A DNA stretch of 8,321 nucleotides from Rhodobiaceae bacterium UBA6963 (GCA_002450335.1 DJZB01000028.1:1-8321), one strand, 5' to 3'; shown: positions 1-6,140, numbered from the stretch's first letter. Translations and numbers: made by a program. The notes: a model not told the origin generated them from the sequence alone.

Positions 1-782
1 AAAGCTGCAGCAATTTCTGCTTCCATAAGAGCCTTACGTTTTTCAATCTGGCTCGTAAAAGCACTAGCGATGATACCTGTTAACAAGGCTACCGTACAAA
101 CACCTATCAAAGCGGTAAGCGCACCAACCATTTTACCTAATGTAGTAATAGGCGACACGTCCCCATACCCTACAGTCGTAAGGGTGATTAAAGCCCACCA
201 CATGCTTTCAGGTATTGAAGCGAAAGCCTCTGGTTGAGCCTGATGCTCAAGGACATACATAAGAGCACTGGCAATGAATAAAGCGAGTGTAAAAAGATAT
301 AGTGCCGCTAAAAAAGACTGTCGCTCCTCATAAATTGCTGAACCCAAATCTTCTAATGCAGTCGAGTAATTTGACATTTTAAGCAGTCTGAGAATACGCA
401 CCACACGTATCCAGCGCAAATCAGCGCTACCAACAAACATTGAGATAAGGCTCGGCAGAAGGGCGGCCAAATCCACAAGACCATTGAAACTCAAAATATA
501 TTCAATGCGTTTACCAAAAGGTGTTTTATGAGCGCTATCTTCTTTTGCAACGGCAGACCAAAGACGAAGTATATATTCAGTACCGAAAACAATAATGGAA
601 AACATCTCAAATGCTGCAAATTCCTGTCTAAATGCAGAGCCAATTGTCTCAACGGACTCAAGACTGACTGCCAGAACATTTGTGATAATTAAAATTGTAA
701 GAAATCTATCGACAAAGCTACTGACTTTATCGCCATTTTGGGCTTGCCCCAGGATTTCATAAACACGCTTTTGTATCAGCAT
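1..782 (-). CDS. Voltage-gated potassium channel, six-TM Kv type (partial, C-terminus missing)
   Basis: Inner-membrane K+ channel; four subunits would form the pore. The minus-strand frame reads 260 codons from ATG at 782 to the window edge without a stop. Visible parts: S1 about residues 24-44, S2 56-76, S3 97-117, and an S4 voltage sensor with a basic residue every third position (R123, R126, R129, R132, K135). S5 is about 154-178, followed by a pore helix and the selectivity filter TTVGYGD at 202-208, S6 about 216-242, and the start of a charged helical cytoplasmic tail. This is the compact bacterial Kv plan and most of the core is present; whether a regulatory domain follows is unknown. 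A GTG codon lies directly before the ATG and a stop lies a few codons further upstream, so the start is 782 or 785. No strong Shine-Dalgarno is visible. The gene is divergent from the methyltransferase. Confidence 0.93.
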   Translation of the reverse strand, partial: MLIQKRVYEILGQAQNGDKVSSFVDRFLTILIITNVLAVSLESVETIGSAFRQEFAAFEMFSIIVFGTEYILRLWSAVAKEDSAHKTPFGKRIEYILSFNGLVDLAALLPSLISMFVGSADLRWIRVVRILRLLKMSNYSTALEDLGSAIYEERQSFLAALYLFTLALFIASALMYVLEHQAQPEAFASIPESMWWALITLTTVGYGDVSPITTLGKMVGALTALIGVCTVALLTGIIASAFTSQIEKRKALMEAEIAAA

Positions 783-803
783 CACTAAGCAATCTAAATA
801 TAG

Positions 804-831
804 AATTTATCTAGAATGAGTCATTTTTCAA
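804..831 (-). promoter_or_regulatory. Candidate sigma70-type promoter for the potassium channel gene
   Basis: On the minus strand, TTGAAA (831-826, five of six matches to the -35 consensus) is followed after 16 bp by TAAATT (809-804, four of six matches to the -10 consensus). Transcription would begin near 797, about 15 nt before the ATG at 782. A second -10-like TATATT lies slightly downstream without a well-spaced -35. This is consensus matching only, in AT-rich DNA where chance matches are common. Confidence 0.3.
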
Positions 832-912
832 TAATCTGCAAGGTAGGGAAACAAGTGAAATAAACAAATTCACATGACAACGCAGAAAAAATAAATTTTC
901 AATTATTTTTTA

Positions 913-921
913 TGATATAAT
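913..921 (+). promoter_or_regulatory. Candidate extended -10 promoter upstream of the methyltransferase
   Basis: TGATATAAT is an exact extended -10 element (TG-N-TATAAT), with the hexamer at 916-921. The -35 position holds only AT-rich sequence, which is tolerated at extended -10 promoters. Initiation near 928 would give a leader of roughly 240 nt before the methyltransferase ATG, covering the C-run and inverted repeats described separately. The match is perfect but sits in very AT-rich DNA. Confidence 0.35.
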
Positions 922-1123
922 TTAATGATATTTATTAATGATGGAAATATGAATCTATGCATGCCCGACAATATGCCTTGTTTATTTTATTCATTATCTT
1001 TTCTACCAGCGACAGAAGAAAAATATTAAAGTCAGCGAAACATCCAAATCTGGTAAAGGACAAACTTCACACCCAACATAGGCATCATCAGACCCCCCGA
1101 ACCTAAGGTTTTGTATTGACTCG

Positions 1124-1151
1124 TTGAACCGTCCTTGGGCAATGTTATATT
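1124..1151 (+). promoter_or_regulatory. Candidate proximal promoter for the methyltransferase
   Basis: TTGAAC (1124-1129) and TATATT (1146-1151) are separated by 16 bp, matching the -35 in four and the -10 in five of six positions. Transcription would start near 1158, leaving a very short leader that begins at the G-rich Shine-Dalgarno. Alternative to, or additional to, the extended -10 site at 913-921. Confidence 0.35.
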
Positions 1152-1158
1152 GATTTTT

Positions 1159-1165
1159 AGGGGGG
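1159..1165 (+). promoter_or_regulatory. Shine-Dalgarno deciding the methyltransferase start
   Basis: AGGGGGG lies five bases before the ATG at 1171. The same frame is open further upstream to a TTG at 1135, but that codon has no comparable ribosome binding site, and the extra residues do not fit the usual N-terminus of the family. The ATG at 1171 is therefore chosen. Confidence 0.7.
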
Positions 1166-1170
1166 AAACT

Positions 1171-2067
1171 ATGGAAGACGGAAGTCCAAGCCAAACTGCA
1201 CTTATGGTCGCTGTTCTGCGAGCTCATCATTGTCACTTAGCGCCGGAACCAAAAATATTACAAGACACAACAGCCCTCCCCTTGAGTGGTATGGCTGACC
1301 TGGACGCCGTTAAAGATTATAAAAATGGCGTGATTGAATTCTTTTCCGGCCTCAGCAGTCGGGCAGTCGCTGAAAGTTTTGTTCAACAAATCACCGACTC
1401 AGTTTGTATGCGCTCTCGCTTGGTAGAAGAACGCCTTACAGAAGCCTGCACTCAGGGGCTTGAACAACTTGTCATTCTGGGCGCCGGCCTGGACTCAACA
1501 GCCTATCGCTGTGCCGCCCAGCTTGATGGTGTCCCGGTTTTTGAAATTGACCATCCAGCGACGCAGCATTGGAAAAAAACCAGACTGACAGAATGTAATA
1601 TTGACCTGCCGGATAATTTACAATTTGTCGGGTTTGATTTTGAAAACCAGACCCTTGCAGAGGCACTTGAGGCTGGAGGTGTTCGATCGGATGCTGTTAC
1701 CATGTTCACTTGGCTCGGTGTGCAAATGTATCTGACCCCGGCAACGGTTCAGGCAACTCTCGCCGTTTTGGGCAAGTTCCCGTCAGGTAGTCAGTTGATA
1801 ATGGATTTTGCTATGCCGGATGCTACTCACCCCGATGAGGAGCTACAAGACCCAGTCGGCGAGTTAAACCGTGTAGTATCCGAAATGGGTGAACCTTTTG
1901 AGAGCACTTACACGGAGCAACAACTTGAGGATTGTCTTAAATCAGCCGGCTTCACGGATGTTTCATTTTACACAGCCGGGCGAATACTAGACTCGTATCT
2001 AGAAGGCAATCGGGACATTTGTAGTGTTCCAGACGAGGCCTGCTTTCTTTTGGTAGCCACAGTTTAA
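1171..2067 (+). CDS. SAM-dependent methyltransferase, leucine carboxyl methyltransferase-like (TIGR00027 / PF04072 type)
   Basis: A cytosolic class I methyltransferase of 298 residues, normal for the family. The N-terminus carries the family's S-x-TA...LRA pattern (residues 6-18) and a conserved acidic patch near D32. SAM-binding motif I is VILGAGLDSTAY (101-112). The acidic residue after the second strand lies in FEIDHPATQ (124-132), the family's vfEvDhPat signature. WLGVQMYLT (181-189) matches the wEGvlmYLT motif with Leu for the usual Glu. The C-terminus has the family's GF-x-DV strand (260-264). Eukaryotic relatives methylate a protein C-terminal carboxylate; bacterial members probably act on small molecules or polyketides, and the substrate here cannot be read from sequence. 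It is not obviously in an operon, since the next gene begins 159 bp downstream. The family call is strong and the function is open. Confidence 0.9.
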   Translation: MEDGSPSQTALMVAVLRAHHCHLAPEPKILQDTTALPLSGMADLDAVKDYKNGVIEFFSGLSSRAVAESFVQQITDSVCMRSRLVEERLTEACTQGLEQLVILGAGLDSTAYRCAAQLDGVPVFEIDHPATQHWKKTRLTECNIDLPDNLQFVGFDFENQTLAEALEAGGVRSDAVTMFTWLGVQMYLTPATVQATLAVLGKFPSGSQLIMDFAMPDATHPDEELQDPVGELNRVVSEMGEPFESTYTEQQLEDCLKSAGFTDVSFYTAGRILDSYLEGNRDICSVPDEACFLLVATV

Positions 2068-2153
2068 CAATCATCAAACCAGATTGATAGGCAGTTGCTT
2101 TAAACGCTGTCGCTCATATTGAAAAAAAACAGTAATAAGTGCGACCAAATGCT

Positions 2154-2187
2154 ACAGCATTGGCTGTTTATATTATTTATTTTTCTG
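2154..2187 (+). terminator. Weak candidate terminator after the methyltransferase
   Basis: ACAGC (2154-2158) and GCTGT (2163-2167) form a 5-bp stem with the loop ATTG, followed by a U-rich but interrupted tail up to about 2187. The stem is short, so termination would be inefficient. It lies in the gap before the outer-membrane protein gene, and its AT-rich tail may equally be promoter DNA for that gene. Confidence 0.25.
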
Positions 2188-2226
2188 ATACCAGTTCGAC
2201 GTGAATATCCCAACACGGAAATAATT

Positions 2227-3381
2227 ATGAACACCAGAATACATCTAACTAATGCCTTTACAGTCATCACCCTATTATCCCTAAACACACATAATGCATT
2301 TGCCGGAGGCACAGAAAAGTCACGTTACTCTTCAAATACTCCCGCATCTCATAATCATGGCGCTCATGATCATTCCTCCCATCATTCATCCGCTCATACG
2401 TCCGCACATTCAGGGGCTGACGCACCTATCGGCGTGATGGGTGATCATATGCATGGCGCGGGTGAATGGATGTTTTCTTTACGCCAGATAAAGATGGAAA
2501 TGAGTGGCAATAAAATTGGCTCGAACAATGCCAGCGATACTGAAATTTTGAGTATCGCAAACACGAATGCCATAATGCCACCAAATTTGCGAGTTGTGCC
2601 GCAACATATGGAAATGGATATGACAATGCTCGGGGTAATGTATGCCCCAAATGCTGACCTGACCTTTATGGCTATGACCGGATATGTTCAAAAAACCATG
2701 CGCCTTACAACCTATAATATGATGGGTATGCGCATAGGCAATTTTGAGACTGAGTCTGAAGGATTTGGGGACACAACTATATCAGCGCTGTTTAGAGGTC
2801 AGATGACTGCAACATCGCAAATTCATTATGCTCTAGGTCTTAGCTTACCAACTGGTGATATAGAAGAGCAGGATACTGTACTTACCCCTATGAATACGCG
2901 GATTGCCGCTAGACTGCCTTACGCAATGCAAACAGGCTCAGGAAGCTATGATTTTAAACCTGCTATTACCTTTAACAAGCATTTCGAAAATTATAGTTTT
3001 GGTGGGCAAATTTCTGCTGTTGTCAGGCTGAATGATAATGAATCAGATTATCGACTTGGCGACATATTTACTGTTCAAAGCTGGATTTCGAAAGGTATCT
3101 CTCCGACTGTAAGTGCTTCACTGAGACTAAAAGGCACCAGTGAAGAAAAAATAGACGGTCGTGATACCCTGATTGATAAGCCTATCCAATCCGCAGACCC
3201 TAATTTTTACGGTGGTCAGAGACTAAATCTTGGCATAGGTCTTAACCTCGCGCCAAAATCTGGACCATTAGCACAAAAAAGGCTGGATTTTGAGCTAGTT
3301 GGCCCAATTTATGAAAAATTGAATGGACCTCAAATGTCACAAGATTGGTCACTTATCATTGGATTTAAAACCGGTTTCTAA
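2227..3381 (+). CDS. His/Met-rich outer-membrane beta-barrel protein, transporter-like (PF13557-like), probably metal-related
   Basis: Exported protein of 384 residues. The ATG at 2227 is chosen because it gives a good signal peptide ending AFA (residues 24-26) and has GGAA just upstream; the frame is open further 5' to a TTG at 2119 without a ribosome binding site. The mature N-terminus is His-rich (H42, 44, 47, 49, 52, 53, 57, 61), followed by MGDHMHGAGEWM (71-82) and 17 Met in residues 71-168, including HMEMDMTM (127-134). The rest alternates as expected for beta-strands, with PTGDIE in the middle, and ends in Phe, the usual terminal signal for outer-membrane barrel assembly. Relatives that I recall are annotated as transporters of the phenol-degradation MetA type and often sit beside copper-efflux genes. 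His and Met clusters fit Cu binding, but no metal genes flank it here, so the role is inferred. Confidence 0.8.
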   Translation: MNTRIHLTNAFTVITLLSLNTHNAFAGGTEKSRYSSNTPASHNHGAHDHSSHHSSAHTSAHSGADAPIGVMGDHMHGAGEWMFSLRQIKMEMSGNKIGSNNASDTEILSIANTNAIMPPNLRVVPQHMEMDMTMLGVMYAPNADLTFMAMTGYVQKTMRLTTYNMMGMRIGNFETESEGFGDTTISALFRGQMTATSQIHYALGLSLPTGDIEEQDTVLTPMNTRIAARLPYAMQTGSGSYDFKPAITFNKHFENYSFGGQISAVVRLNDNESDYRLGDIFTVQSWISKGISPTVSASLRLKGTSEEKIDGRDTLIDKPIQSADPNFYGGQRLNLGIGLNLAPKSGPLAQKRLDFELVGPIYEKLNGPQMSQDWSLIIGFKTGF

Positions 3382-3410
3382 ACATAATTTAAAGTATTTT
3401 TTTATAATCT

Positions 3411-3427
3411 CTCATTTAATAAATGAG
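3411..3427. repeat. Perfect 7-bp inverted repeat between convergent genes
   Basis: CTCATTT (3411-3417) and AAATGAG (3421-3427) flank the loop AAT, between the 3' ends of the barrel protein gene and the isomerase gene. A run of seven T's (3397-3403) lies before it rather than after it on the plus strand, and neither strand has a proper U-tract directly after the stem. It may help end transcription from either side but is not a canonical intrinsic terminator. Confidence 0.35.
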
Positions 3428-3457
3428 GTGAAATTACTGGTATTTTAAGAAGGTCTT

Positions 3458-3910
3458 TTAAGTGTTGTCCCAACCTTGATGGGGCGGCCAGTTAGTATCC
3501 GGCGACGGGTTATTACTGCTCCCCCAAAATGCATAAAAATGAGTCATCCTACCGGCTTCATTGAAAACAACCGCATCCAGCGTATCAACAAAAAATTCAG
3601 GGCCATAGCCGTGAACGCGCGCCCGCATTCCAACCGCTGCATAAAACCCTGAAACCCTAATCGCTCCTTCGGGACGAAGTACAAGTTGTCCCGCGCTTGG
3701 CTCAAAAAACTCTCTAATCTGATCATACCCGATGCGCGGTGGCTCACCAACAGGGTCGAAGAAACGCGCTTCAGGGTCGAAAAGATTTAAAATTCCATCC
3801 ACATCACCCTCTGACAAAAATTTACAATAATCATGCAGAACCGCTCGTATATGGTAAGTTGACGGAGGTGTACCTTCAATAGGACTTCCAAAAACCAAAT
3901 TTTCTAACAT
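3458..3910 (-). CDS. Ketosteroid isomerase-like protein (SnoaL/NTF2 fold) with intact catalytic triad
   Basis: A soluble protein of 150 residues with the NTF2-like cone fold. It aligns by eye with bacterial delta5-3-ketosteroid isomerase. Y28 (in HDYCKFL) matches the oxyanion-hole Tyr14. D52 (in FFDPVGEPP) matches the catalytic base Asp38 within the same DPVG-x-xP motif, and the spacing of 24 is identical. D112 (in TLDAVVFN) matches Asp99. The GDVDGILNLF stretch (35-44) is also typical. Most NTF2-like hypotheticals lack this full set, so isomerase chemistry is plausible. Extensions of about 14 residues N-terminal and 20 C-terminal exceed the classical enzyme. The start at 3910 has GGGAG six bases upstream; an upstream in-frame start would overlap the SDR gene. 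It is co-transcribed with the SDR gene, whose stop lies 13 bp before this start. The substrate is unknown. Confidence 0.85.
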   Translation of the reverse strand: MLENLVFGSPIEGTPPSTYHIRAVLHDYCKFLSEGDVDGILNLFDPEARFFDPVGEPPRIGYDQIREFFEPSAGQLVLRPEGAIRVSGFYAAVGMRARVHGYGPEFFVDTLDAVVFNEAGRMTHFYAFWGSSNNPSPDTNWPPHQGWDNT

Positions 3911-3916
3911 TATTTT

Positions 3917-3921
3917 CTCCC
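3917..3921 (-). promoter_or_regulatory. Shine-Dalgarno of the isomerase gene
   Basis: GGGAG on the minus strand lies six bases before the ATG at 3910 and just after the SDR stop codon at 3924-3926. It selects this ATG over in-frame codons within the SDR gene and supports translation of both proteins from one message. Confidence 0.65.
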
Positions 3922-3923
3922 TA

Positions 3924-4679
3924 TTAACCAAATATCGTGAAACCACCATCAATGACCAGCGCCTGACCGGTCATCCATTGGGCGGCTGAACTTGAAGCGA
4001 ATAATACAGCCCCTGCAATATCATCTGGCTTACCAAGCCTTTGCAATGGTGTACGTTTCAATACTGGGTCGGTCCATTCCGAATTATCAAACATAATGGA
4101 TGTCATGCCTGTCTGTGTTAATCCCGCAGCAACAGCATTAACGCGGATATTGCGTTTGCCAAGATCAACTGCCATGCCGCGAATAAGCCCCAAAATACCC
4201 GTTTTTGCAGCCCCATAACCAAGCGTCACATCTACGCCCATAAATGAGGTAACAGAGGCAATATTCACAATCGCGCCTCCACCTGGCAATTTGCTTTCTG
4301 CAAGCCGGTCAACAAGGCCATGAGAAAGACGATAAACGCCTGTCAGATGCATTTGGATAGCACGAGCAAATACATCAGGGTCATGCTCATCCAGCCCCTG
4401 CGATGCAAATGCCAAACCGGCATTATTGACCAAGACATCTAATCCACCTTCAGCGGAGACATTTTTCGCAACCGCATCAATACTCGCATTATCTTCCAGA
4501 TCCATTTGTTTGAAGCTAAAGCCGGATAAATCTACGTCATAGTTTTCTCGAGGTTTTGTTCCGGTTATCACCACATCCGCACCGGCATCACGATACATAC
4601 CCGCCGCCGATAAGCCGATACCGCTTGTACCGCCGGTTACAAGAACCCGGTAACCACTAAAGTCATATTTTATTGTCAT
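3924..4679 (-). CDS. Short-chain dehydrogenase/reductase (classical SDR)
   Basis: A cytosolic NAD(P)-dependent oxidoreductase of 251 residues, the usual size for a classical SDR. Rossmann motif TGGTSGIG is at 15-22, NNAG at 85-88, and the catalytic S142, Y155 and K159 are all present (YGAAK at 155-159), with the C-terminal GQALVIDGG typical of FabG-like enzymes. After strand beta2 the sequence is TGTK (39-42), with no Asp in the NAD-selecting position, which leans toward NADP(H); this is inference. The tetrad Asn before LTG is replaced by His (MHLTGV, H111; codon CAT). The start at 4679 has GAGGGA six bases upstream. It is the first gene of a two-gene operon with the ketosteroid-isomerase-like gene, suggesting that it oxidises a hydroxyl (or reduces a ketone) on a substrate whose double bond is then shifted. 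It is divergent from metY. Exact substrate not determinable. Confidence 0.92.
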   Translation of the reverse strand: MTIKYDFSGYRVLVTGGTSGIGLSAAGMYRDAGADVVITGTKPRENYDVDLSGFSFKQMDLEDNASIDAVAKNVSAEGGLDVLVNNAGLAFASQGLDEHDPDVFARAIQMHLTGVYRLSHGLVDRLAESKLPGGGAIVNIASVTSFMGVDVTLGYGAAKTGILGLIRGMAVDLGKRNIRVNAVAAGLTQTGMTSIMFDNSEWTDPVLKRTPLQRLGKPDDIAGAVLFASSSAAQWMTGQALVIDGGFTIFG

Positions 4680-4684
4680 TCTTA

Positions 4685-4690
4685 TCCCTC
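4685..4690 (-). promoter_or_regulatory. Shine-Dalgarno deciding the SDR start
   Basis: GAGGGA on the minus strand ends five bases before the ATG at 4679. A TTG five codons upstream in the same frame would place this purine block inside the coding sequence, so the ATG is preferred. Confidence 0.65.
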
Positions 4691-4745
4691 GCAAGAAACA
4701 GTAATTACCGTAATTTAATTATGTCAGCTTTTAAACAAAAGATAA

Positions 4746-4776
4746 GGGCTGTTCTTATTACCTGAACAGATTTCCC
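4746..4776 (+). other. Hairpin in the metY leader or promoter region
   Basis: CTGTTC (4749-4754) and GAACAG (4764-4769) form a perfect 6-bp stem with a 9-base loop. Flanking GGG (4746-4748) and CCC (4774-4776) could extend it past an ATTT bulge. The loop ACC (4760-4762) could pair with GGT (4798-4800) as a short pseudoknot. There is no U-tract, so it is not a terminator. It may be a protein-binding inverted repeat or an RNA element, and it may be chance. Confidence 0.3.
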
Positions 4777-4839
4777 AGACTTATTGCTTTAAGAGATGGT
4801 ATTTGGCATTGTGGACTATTCGTAATCACATAATTGTTG

Positions 4840-4845
4840 AGGAGG
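4840..4845 (+). promoter_or_regulatory. Near-perfect Shine-Dalgarno deciding the GTG start of metY
   Basis: AGGAGG lies five bases before GTG at 4851. The frame is open upstream to a TTG at 4803, but the Shine-Dalgarno would then be coding, and MetY proteins normally begin about ten residues before the ET-x-x-LH-x-G motif, as they do from this GTG. Confidence 0.85.
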
Positions 4846-4850
4846 AAATT

Positions 4851-6140
4851 GTGACTGAATCGAAAAATCCTGAAACCATTGTTCTGCATAGCGGATGGCG
4901 CAGCGACCCAACAACTGGCTCGGTTGCAGTACCTATCCACCAGACAACGAGTTATCAGTTCAATAATACCGATCACGCTGCAAGTCTTTTTGCTCTCTCA
5001 GAACTCGGCAATATTTACACACGGATTATGAATCCGACAAATGACGTTCTTGAACAACGTATCGCCGCACTTGAAGGCGGTGTTGCCGCGCTGTCAGTAT
5101 CCTCCGGACAAACCGCAACGGCCATGTCCCTCCAAAATATTGCGCATGCTGGCGATAACATCATTTCATCAACCGACCTTTATGGGGGCACATGGAATCT
5201 TTTTGCCAACACACTCCCTGATATGGGTATTGAAGTCAGGTTTGTTGACCCGTCTGACCCGCAGGCTTTTGAGAACGCAATTGATGACAAGACCCGCGCC
5301 ATTTATGCAGAAACACTACCGAATCCAAAACTGGAAGTTTTTCCGATTGCCGAGGTCGCAGCTATTGGTCGTGCACATGGCATCCCGTTGATTATGGATA
5401 ATACGGCAGCTCCCATTTTATGCCGACCGCTGGACCATGGGGCTGCAATTGTTGTTTACAGCTCCACCAAATATATTGGTGGGCATGGCACATCAATTGG
5501 CGGGCTTATTGTTGATGGCGGTAATTTTGACTGGGCTGCCGCAGGTGATAGACAACCTTATCTCAATCAACCTGATCCGTCCTATCACGGCGCGGTTTGG
5601 ACTGTTGCCTCCGCTCCACTTGGGCCGATTGCCTATATTCTAAAAGCCCGGACGACTTTATTACGTGACCTCGGTGGGGCGATGAGTCCTTTCAACGCGT
5701 TTCAGTTCCTGCAAGGGATGGAAACTTTGCCTCTTCGCATGCGTGCCCATTGTGACAATGCATTAAAAGTTGCTGACTTCCTTTCCTCTCATGAGGCCGT
5801 AGAACGGGTAATTTATCCTTCATTAATGGATGATAAATTGAAAGCACGTGCCGATGCAGTCATGAATGGTGGATATGGCGCACTTATGGGCTTTGAGTTA
5901 AAAGCCGGTGCCGAAGCGGGCAAGAAATTTATTGATGCATTACAAATGCTTTATCACGTGGCGAATATCGGGGATGCGCGTTCACTTGCCATTCATCCGG
6001 CAAGTACCACCCATAGTCAATTATCTCCTGAGGACCAAATGGCTTCCGGCGTTACTCCAGGCTATGTAAGACTGTCTGTCGGGATTGAACATATTGATGA
6101 TATTCTTGCCGACCTTAATCAGGCGCTTCAACAAATCTGA
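4851..6140 (+). CDS. metY: O-acetylhomoserine sulfhydrylase (O-acetylhomoserine aminocarboxypropyltransferase)
   Basis: A cytosolic PLP enzyme of the Cys/Met metabolism family. It makes homocysteine from O-acetyl-L-homoserine and sulfide (or methionine with methanethiol), the direct sulfhydrylation step of methionine synthesis. At 429 residues it fits MetY (about 425-430) better than MetZ or MetB/MetC (about 380-400). Visible motifs: ETIVLHSGWR (8-17), PIHQTTSY (28-35), YTRIMNPT (56-63, phosphate-binding Tyr and Arg), SSGQTA (84-89), IMDNTAAP with D183 contacting the PLP ring nitrogen, SSTKYIGGHG with the Schiff-base lysine K207, the MetY-type HPASTTHSQL near the C-terminus, and R407 (in VRLSVGIE) for the substrate carboxylate. 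It starts with GTG behind AGGAGG. It is apparently monocistronic, ending at a strong terminator, and divergent from the SDR operon. Confidence 0.93.
   Translation: MTESKNPETIVLHSGWRSDPTTGSVAVPIHQTTSYQFNNTDHAASLFALSELGNIYTRIMNPTNDVLEQRIAALEGGVAALSVSSGQTATAMSLQNIAHAGDNIISSTDLYGGTWNLFANTLPDMGIEVRFVDPSDPQAFENAIDDKTRAIYAETLPNPKLEVFPIAEVAAIGRAHGIPLIMDNTAAPILCRPLDHGAAIVVYSSTKYIGGHGTSIGGLIVDGGNFDWAAAGDRQPYLNQPDPSYHGAVWTVASAPLGPIAYILKARTTLLRDLGGAMSPFNAFQFLQGMETLPLRMRAHCDNALKVADFLSSHEAVERVIYPSLMDDKLKARADAVMNGGYGALMGFELKAGAEAGKKFIDALQMLYHVANIGDARSLAIHPASTTHSQLSPEDQMASGVTPGYVRLSVGIEHIDDILADLNQALQQI

Larger units (their letters stand above)
1093..1165 (+). other. Possible 5'-leader RNA structure masking the methyltransferase ribosome binding site
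   Basis: Six C's at 1093-1098 are complementary to six G's at 1160-1165, the latter being the Shine-Dalgarno of the methyltransferase. Inside this pair, CCTAAGG (1102-1108) can pair with CCTTGGG (1133-1139) with one G-U. A transcript starting upstream of 1090 could therefore fold with the ribosome binding site closed. It does not match any riboswitch class I can recognise. No folding was computed. Confidence 0.25.
783..1170. other. 388-bp AT-rich divergent intergenic region
   Basis: This stretch separates the leftward channel gene from the rightward methyltransferase gene. I see no convincing protein gene in it. It holds candidate promoters on both strands, a very AT-rich core (about 841-960), and near its right end a C-run, the short inverted repeat AACCTAAGGTT and a G-run that includes the methyltransferase Shine-Dalgarno. 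A 26-codon frame starting with ATG at 949 and stopping at 1027-1029 is present but has only a weak ribosome binding site. Confidence 0.6.
4680..4850. promoter_or_regulatory. Divergent control region between the SDR operon and metY
   Basis: The 171-bp AT-rich spacer must hold promoters for both directions, but no pair of hexamers stands out on either strand. Near the SDR side, GTAATTACC and GTAATTTAA (4701-4718) form an imperfect 9-bp tandem repeat, and GTAATTAC is itself a palindrome, a possible operator. On the metY side there is a hairpin (see 4746-4776). I compared it with the SAM-II layout often found before alphaproteobacterial methionine genes and could not fit it. Confidence 0.4.

Noticed and set aside
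1003..1236. 77-codon minus-strand frame across the methyltransferase start.
   Set aside because: It overlaps the well-supported methyltransferase on the opposite strand, has low-complexity composition, no ribosome binding site and no recognisable family.
2119..2226. Upstream extension of the barrel protein from a TTG, with a second hydrophobic stretch (LFILFIFLIPV).
   Set aside because: No ribosome binding site precedes the TTG, and the ATG at 2227 gives a complete signal peptide with an AFA cleavage site and its own upstream GGAA.
3411..3427. Intrinsic terminator for the barrel protein or the isomerase gene.
   Set aside because: The inverted repeat is AT-rich and neither strand has a U-tract immediately after the stem, so it is listed only as an inverted repeat.
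4721..4765. 14-codon frame MSAFKQKIRAVLIT as a metY leader peptide.
   Set aside because: No Shine-Dalgarno, no regulatory Met or Cys codons after the start, and no attenuator with a U-tract follows.
4680..4850. SAM-II or related SAM riboswitch before metY, common in alphaproteobacteria.
   Set aside because: The visible hairpin has a 9-base loop and lacks the long first loop and the conserved GCUAAA-like segment of SAM-II; only a 3-bp pseudoknot can be drawn.
5041..5391. 116-codon plus-strand frame inside metY.
   Set aside because: Out-of-frame shadow of metY, whose own frame carries all PLP-enzyme motifs.
1171..6140. Functional island linking the methyltransferase, SDR, isomerase and metY as one biosynthetic cluster.
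   Set aside because: The genes lie on different strands with separate control regions, and metY is a common housekeeping gene; proximity alone does not support a shared pathway.
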